Of a stretch of 64,000 nt of DNA, positions 59,484-64,000 are shown one piece after another; the first letter of the stretch is position 1, and each line of letters begins with the position of its first letter. This DNA comes from Zymomonas mobilis (GTDB lineage: Bacteria > Pseudomonadota > Alphaproteobacteria > Sphingomonadales > Sphingomonadaceae), in assembly GCF_006715975.1 (NCBI RefSeq), contig NZ_VFOF01000001.1, positions 320,001-384,000 of the forward strand, written 5' to 3'. A program made the position numbers and the translations under genes. The notes beneath the pieces were generated by a model, which saw nothing but the letters and a program-made list of their open reading frames with translations, was not told where the DNA came from and ran no database searches.

Positions 59484-61208
59484 ATGGTGCAGCTTCCTTC
59501 TTCTGCCCGACATGGGGATGAAACAGAAAATCAACAATTTCTGAATCATCTCCACCAAATTTCTGATCACGTACTGACTTCACCCGAGCAGATGCATCAT
59601 TACTGCACGGGTTTTCGGTTTGGCAGCGGCAAGGTGTTGGCGGTTGTTCGGCCTTCTTCCTTGGTTGAAATGTGGCATGTGGTTGAAGCCTGTGTTGATG
59701 CAGGGAAAATCATTATTATGCAGGCCGCAAATACCGGATTGACTGGTGGGTCAACGCCGGATGGTGATGATTACGATCGCGATATCGTTTTGATAAGCGG
59801 TATTGGCATTACGGGCGTTAAGCCGGTCAACAAGGGGCAGCAGGTTATTTGTTTGCCCGGTGCAACCTTATACGATCTTGAAAATATTCTGAGGCCTTTG
59901 GGACGTGAACCCCATTCAGTCATCGGGTCGTCTTGTATTGGCGCTTCGGTTTTTGGGGGTGTCTGTAATAATTCCGGCGGCGCGTTGATGCAGCGGGGCC
60001 CTGCCTATACGCAGTTAACCCTTTATGCCCGTATCAATGAGCAGGGTAAATTAGAGCTGGTCAACCATCTGGGCGTCCGTTTGGGTGATGATCCCGAAAC
60101 TATTTTAAATCGGTTGGAAAAAGGCGACTATACGGAAGCGGATATCGTCAATGACGAAAGCAAACATGCTTCCGATTGTGAATATCATCATCATATCCGC
60201 GATATTGAAGCTGATACGCCTGCGCGGTTTAACGCCGATCCTTCGCGTTTATATGAATCTTCGGGTAGTGCCGGAAAAGTGGCTGTTTTTGCTGTTCGTC
60301 TTGATACTTTTCCGCAGCAGAAAAATGCCAAGGTTTTTTATATTGGCACCAATGATCCTGATGAACTGACCGAGCTTAGACGAGAGGTTTTGAAATCGTT
60401 TAAATTCTTGCCGATCTCGGGCGAATATATGCATCGCCATGCTTATGATATTGCCGCAAAATACGGAAAAGATACCTTTTTAGCGATTGAATATCTGGGC
60501 ACCGACCGTTTGCCAAAGTTATTCGCCCTTAAAAGTTGGTTTGATAGTTTGAATAACCGCGTCAGCTTTTTGCCTAGCTATCTGGCAGATCGCATGATGC
60601 AGTTTTCTTCAACCTTGTTTCCGCATCATTTACCGAAGCGGATGGATAATTTCCGTGATCGTTATGAGCATCATTTGATCTTGAAAGTATCCGAAGAAGG
60701 CACCGAAGAAGCTCGCGATTTTCTGGAAAAATTTTTCCAAAAAGCTAGCGGAAATTATTTTGAATGTAGTGATGATGAAGGCAAAAAAGCTTTCCTGCAT
60801 CGTTTCGCGGCGGCCGGAGCCGCTATCCGTTATCGCGATGTGCATCAGGATGAAGTCGAGGATATTGTTGCCCTCGATATTGCTTTGCCCCGGAATAATA
60901 AGGCATGGGAAGAGCATTTGCCGCCGGAAATAACCGATAAAATTAGCCATATTCTATATTATGGACATTTCTTTTGTCAGGTTTTTCATCAGGATTACAT
61001 TATCAAAAAAGGCGGAAATTGCGCCGATATTGAGCATGCGATGTGGAAGATTTTAGACGGCCGTCATGCTGAATATCCGGCGGAGCATAATGTGGGTCAC
61101 CTTTATTATGCCAAAGACAGCCTGAAAGAACATTATCATGAGTTAGACCCGACGAACTCTTTTAATCCGGGTATCGGGCATACCAGCAAAGCCGCTTATT
61201 GGCGGTAG
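59484..61208 (+). CDS. dld: Quinone-dependent D-lactate dehydrogenase
   Basis: This 574-aa FAD enzyme oxidises D-lactate to pyruvate at the inner membrane and passes electrons to quinone. The FAD_binding_4 domain (about 40-220) has NTGLTGGSTPDG and VCNNSGGALMQRGPAY, and the second half matches the Dld membrane-binding/lactate domain (YMHRHAYDIAAKYGKDTF, FFCQVFHQDYIIKKG, DPTNSFNPGIGHTSK). It is a single gene. ATG 59484 is preceded by AAAAGG. In Zymomonas it is one of the few respiratory electron donors. Confidence 0.95.
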   Translation: MVQLPSSARHGDETENQQFLNHLHQISDHVLTSPEQMHHYCTGFRFGSGKVLAVVRPSSLVEMWHVVEACVDAGKIIIMQAANTGLTGGSTPDGDDYDRDIVLISGIGITGVKPVNKGQQVICLPGATLYDLENILRPLGREPHSVIGSSCIGASVFGGVCNNSGGALMQRGPAYTQLTLYARINEQGKLELVNHLGVRLGDDPETILNRLEKGDYTEADIVNDESKHASDCEYHHHIRDIEADTPARFNADPSRLYESSGSAGKVAVFAVRLDTFPQQKNAKVFYIGTNDPDELTELRREVLKSFKFLPISGEYMHRHAYDIAAKYGKDTFLAIEYLGTDRLPKLFALKSWFDSLNNRVSFLPSYLADRMMQFSSTLFPHHLPKRMDNFRDRYEHHLILKVSEEGTEEARDFLEKFFQKASGNYFECSDDEGKKAFLHRFAAAGAAIRYRDVHQDEVEDIVALDIALPRNNKAWEEHLPPEITDKISHILYYGHFFCQVFHQDYIIKKGGNCADIEHAMWKILDGRHAEYPAEHNVGHLYYAKDSLKEHYHELDPTNSFNPGIGHTSKAAYWR

Positions 61209-61310
61209 TTAAGCTGATATAAATATTATATTTTACAAAATAACACTTTCGGGATGATTTCGAGAAAATAGCTGTTCCGTTATTTTTGTTCTTGTGAAGC
61301 TGTTCTGTTG

Positions 61311-61343
61311 ACCTGAAAACATCTATAATGGTTGTTTTCAGGT
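61311..61343. promoter_or_regulatory. Inverted repeat around a TATAAT box
   Basis: ACCTGAAAACA and its exact complement TGTTTTCAGGT flank an 11-nt centre that contains TATAAT (61324-61329). It is 85 nt before the response-regulator start and about 100 nt after dld; GCC and six T residues follow at once. It could therefore be the dld terminator, an operator over the promoter of the two-component genes, or both. Confidence 0.55.
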
Positions 61344-61428
61344 TGCCTTTTTTCAGAATGCAACCAAAACGGAATGGTCGGGTTTAGCCTATAGAGGGCG
61401 ATAAGAAGGAAGCGAGAAAGAGAACGGT

Positions 61429-62106
61429 ATGCGCGTTTTAGTCGTTGAGGATGAGCCGACGCTTTGCCGTCAGTTACGAACTACTTTAGAAGGTGCAGGC
61501 TATGCCGTCGATCTTGCAACAGATGGTGAAGACGGCCATTTCCTAGGTTCTAGTGAAAATTATGATGCGGTTGTCCTTGATCTGGGATTGCCGGAAGTTG
61601 ACGGTTTGACCGTGCTTGATCGTTGGCGGAAAGAAGGCCGCGAGATGCCGGTTTTGGTTTTGACCGCGCGCGATAGTTGGTCGGACAAAGTCGCTGGCTT
61701 GGATGCTGGTGCTGATGATTATTTGACCAAGCCTTTCCAGACGGAAGAATTGATTGCCCGTTTGAGGGCGTTAATCCGGCGTGCTTCGGGTAATGCTTCT
61801 TCGGAATTACTGGCGGGGGATGTTCGTTTGGATACCCGTTCCGGCAAGGTGACTTTGGCTGGGGAACCCGTCAAATTGACCGCGCAGGAATATAAGCTTC
61901 TTTCCTATCTGATGCATCACAAGGGTAAAGTCGTTAGTCGCACCGAAATGATCGAACATATTTATGATCAGGATTTTGACCGCGATTCCAATACCATTGA
62001 AGTTTTTGTCACCCGTATTCGGAAAAAATTAGGGCAGGATGTTATTACGACTATCCGTGGTTTGGGCTATGCCCTGAATGACCCTGAGGATCGGAATCAC
62101 GACTGA
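61429..62106 (+). CDS. OmpR/PhoP-family response regulator
   Basis: This 225-aa protein has a receiver domain (Asp51 in VVLDLGLPEVDG, Lys near 101 in YLTKPF) and an OmpR-type winged-helix DNA-binding domain (about 125-220, with KLTAQEYKLLSYLMHHKGKVVSR and TTIRGLGYAL as landmarks). It is PhoP-like by overall pattern. The cognate kinase gene begins 2 nt after its stop, so the pair is co-transcribed. Target genes and signal are unknown. Confidence 0.93.
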   Translation: MRVLVVEDEPTLCRQLRTTLEGAGYAVDLATDGEDGHFLGSSENYDAVVLDLGLPEVDGLTVLDRWRKEGREMPVLVLTARDSWSDKVAGLDAGADDYLTKPFQTEELIARLRALIRRASGNASSELLAGDVRLDTRSGKVTLAGEPVKLTAQEYKLLSYLMHHKGKVVSRTEMIEHIYDQDFDRDSNTIEVFVTRIRKKLGQDVITTIRGLGYALNDPEDRNHD

Positions 62107-62108
62107 TT

Positions 62109-63566
62109 ATGACTTCCGGTCGTTCCGATAATACTGGCCGGAGTCGTCTTTTTAGTCGTGTTTTTCGCCGGAAACAGGCCGAAGAACAGGAACGTCCCGT
62201 CGGAGAAAATGCCGATCAGGAGCCGTTGATCCGTCCGACCGGATCGTTAACCCGTCGTCTGATTGCTATTTCAGCCTTGTGGATATTTATCCTGTTATCG
62301 GGCGGCGGCGTGACGTTGGATCGGGTGCTGACCCAAGCGGTTACCGATAATTTTGATAGCCAGCTGGATTATGTTTTGGCGGCGATGATTGCCTCTTCCG
62401 AGATTGATCCCGAAGGAGCGGTTCGGCTGAACCGTCCTTTGGGAGATCAGCGGTTTTTAGAAGCGCATAGTGGGCTTTATTTCCAAATCAGCGGTAGCGG
62501 ATATGAACGGTTCCCATCGCCATCCCTTTGGGATCGATCGCTGAATGTAAGCACAATGCAGAAAGGGCAGTTGGTGCGAACATATGACAGCGATGAGTTT
62601 TCCGATGGCCCTTTACGGGTGATGGAACGCGATGTTCGTTTGCCCGGTTCTTCTGTCCTATGGCGGTTCCAAGTCGCAGAAATTCGCACATCGCTTGATA
62701 ATCAAATTAGAAAATTACGGCATACCCTTGTTAAAGCCTTTTTGATTTTGGGTAGTGGATTGATCGTTATCACCGTTTTGCAGGTGACGATCGGTTTATG
62801 GCCATTACGGAAATTAAGGCGCGAAATTAGCGCGGTTCGTAATGGTCAGGCTTCGCGTATTCACAATCGGATGCCGAATGAAGTCGCGCCTTTGATTGAA
62901 GAATTGAATGCTTTGTTACGCCATAACGAGCGGCAGGCCGAAGAAGCGCGCCGTCATGCTGGTAATTTGGCACATGCGTTGAAAACGCCATTAACGGTGG
63001 TAACCAATGAGGCCAATGCCGATAGTGCTTCTTTGAAAGAAGTCGTTCTGCGGGAAGTGATGACGATGCGGCGGCATGTCGATCATCATCTGGCGCGGGC
63101 GCGGGCTATCGGAAGACGAGGGAATGCCCAAAGCCAAGCCGAGGTTTGGCCAGCTTTATTGGCAGTCGAACGGGCGGTTACCCGACTTTATCCTCATGCA
63201 ACGATTGATTTGACCGGCGTTAAGGATGCTGTCGTTCGAATAGAGCGTCAGGATTTAGATGAAATTTTGGGCAATCTGATTGAAAATGCCGCCAAATATG
63301 GCCAAGGGCGCGTTTTTGTTACCGTTGAAAGGCGTGGAAAGCAGATTGAAATCCTGATTGAAGATGATGGCACAGGTATTCCGGAAAATCTGCGTGGTCA
63401 GCTTTTTAAACGGGGGGCGCGTCTGGATACAGATAAACCCGGAACAGGATTAGGTTTGGCGATCGTTAGAGATGTTGTTGAAATTTATGGCGGTAGTGTC
63501 GCCTTGGAAGAAAGCGAAGATTTAGGGGGCTTGTTTGTCCGATTGGCTTTGCCCGAGGTGAAGTAA
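62109..63566 (+). CDS. PhoQ-like sensor histidine kinase
   Basis: This 485-aa membrane kinase has two membrane helices (about residues 50-70 and 209-230) around a periplasmic sensor domain of about 140 residues, a HAMP-like linker, the phospho-acceptor His289 in NLAHALKTPLTVV, and an ATPase domain with the N box ENAAKYG, G1 DDGTGIPENLR and G2 GTGLGLAIVRDVV. The first 48 residues are a basic, charged cytoplasmic tail. The acidic PhoQ patch for Mg2+ is not clearly recognisable, so the signal is unknown. Confidence 0.92.
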   Translation: MTSGRSDNTGRSRLFSRVFRRKQAEEQERPVGENADQEPLIRPTGSLTRRLIAISALWIFILLSGGGVTLDRVLTQAVTDNFDSQLDYVLAAMIASSEIDPEGAVRLNRPLGDQRFLEAHSGLYFQISGSGYERFPSPSLWDRSLNVSTMQKGQLVRTYDSDEFSDGPLRVMERDVRLPGSSVLWRFQVAEIRTSLDNQIRKLRHTLVKAFLILGSGLIVITVLQVTIGLWPLRKLRREISAVRNGQASRIHNRMPNEVAPLIEELNALLRHNERQAEEARRHAGNLAHALKTPLTVVTNEANADSASLKEVVLREVMTMRRHVDHHLARARAIGRRGNAQSQAEVWPALLAVERAVTRLYPHATIDLTGVKDAVVRIERQDLDEILGNLIENAAKYGQGRVFVTVERRGKQIEILIEDDGTGIPENLRGQLFKRGARLDTDKPGTGLGLAIVRDVVEIYGGSVALEESEDLGGLFVRLALPEVK

Positions 63567-63665
63567 CCGTCTTTTCTGAGCAGTTTCAGATTTCATTGAA
63601 AGACTCTTCTGATATTATCTGGTCGTTTATCAAGCAAAATAGGGTTTTATGAAGGAGAGATAGGG

Positions 63666-64000
63666 CTGTCCGATTTTAAAAATTCGCGACTGGCCTGCCA
63701 AAATGTCAGTTGCGTTCGGGGTGATCGATTGCTTTTTACCCATTTGTCTTTTGAAGTGAAGGCTGGCGAGGCGTTATTGATAACCGGAGCCAATGGTATT
63801 GGGAAAAGTAGTCTTTTGCGTTTGCTGGCTGGTTTTTTGAAACCTTTTTTAGGGCAGATTGAAAGATTGGGGCGGCTGGCTTTTGCCGACGAGGCTTTGG
63901 CGCTTGACCGACATATGTCTTTGCAACAGGCCTTAGCGTATTGGGCGGCTTTAGATGGCTTTTCGGGCGCTGAAAAAGACGCGATGAGGATCATGGCTCT
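63666..64000 (+). CDS. ccmA: Cytochrome c biogenesis haem exporter ATPase CcmA (partial)
   Basis: From 63666 to the window edge, about 111 residues of an ABC ATPase are readable: SRLACQNVSCVRGDRLLF (first strand typical of CcmA), Walker A GANGIGKSSLLRLLAG and a Q-loop region. No ATG, GTG or TTG lies between the upstream stop (63597) and this conserved region. The best candidate start is CTG 63666, eight nt after GAAGGAG. An ATG at 63649 opens a 4-codon frame (MKER) across that ribosome-binding site. The gene would export haem or reductant for cytochrome c maturation with CcmB. Confidence 0.8.
   Translation, partial: MSDFKNSRLACQNVSCVRGDRLLFTHLSFEVKAGEALLITGANGIGKSSLLRLLAGFLKPFLGQIERLGRLAFADEALALDRHMSLQQALAYWAALDGFSGAEKDAMRIMA

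Overview
The window looks like chromosome of a low-GC alphaproteobacterium of the Sphingomonadales type, most probably Zymomonas mobilis. Supporting signs are the F1 ATP synthase operon (atpHAGDC) without F0 genes, a SUV3-like helicase near a ferredoxin and CarD, DivK, MetX/MetW, HslV with an alphaproteobacterial N-terminus, sphingomonad-style autotransporter and TorF-like porin genes, and membrane-bound D-lactate dehydrogenase. The species name is inferred from gene content and memory of the family; no search was run.

Layout. 1-4277 (minus): a ribosomal/GTPase operon, rplU-rpmA-GNAT-obgE-proB-epimerase, with the last three genes overlapping. 4641-8018 (minus): an autotransporter whose passenger looks like a complete pepsin-type aspartic protease, behind a very AT-rich upstream region. 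8475-12544: a MATE transporter, 5-formyltetrahydrofolate cyclo-ligase and a membrane-anchored M23 endopeptidase. 12879-18096: SUV3-like helicase, 7Fe-type ferredoxin, CarD and a GIN-domain envelope protein. 18120-19888 (minus): metX-metW. 20372-27264: a run of SDR dehydrogenase, polA, a polysaccharide flippase and a two-gene FecCD/FecE-type ABC transporter, mostly with overlapping or nearly touching ends. 27456-32594: an unrecognised 193-aa protein, rlmB, tRNA-Tyr, a Do-type periplasmic protease and an Mrp/ApbC ATPase. 33028-37860: atpHAGDC. 38468-45003: queG, a TorF-like porin, HU, hslVU, rpmG (55 aa), divK and a RidA-family gene.

45340-59365 is a type I secretion locus: a 3076-aa adhesin followed without gaps by its TolC-type channel, an ABC exporter with a degenerate C39-like domain, and an HlyD-type adaptor. 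The adhesin has an N-terminal Bap-like region, about 14 Big_12-like Ig repeats (eight nearly identical, 312 bp each), further Ig domains, a calcium-motif FG-GAP/VCBS propeller and an RTX-like secretion end. The window closes with dld, a PhoP/PhoQ-like two-component pair and the start of a CcmA-like haem exporter ATPase gene that has no ordinary start codon.

The most unusual items are the pepsin-like autotransporter passenger, the recently amplified adhesin repeats with an integrin-like propeller, and an 88-aa ATP synthase epsilon subunit that has no inhibitory C-terminal helices. No CRISPR array, rRNA, prophage or intact insertion sequence was seen.
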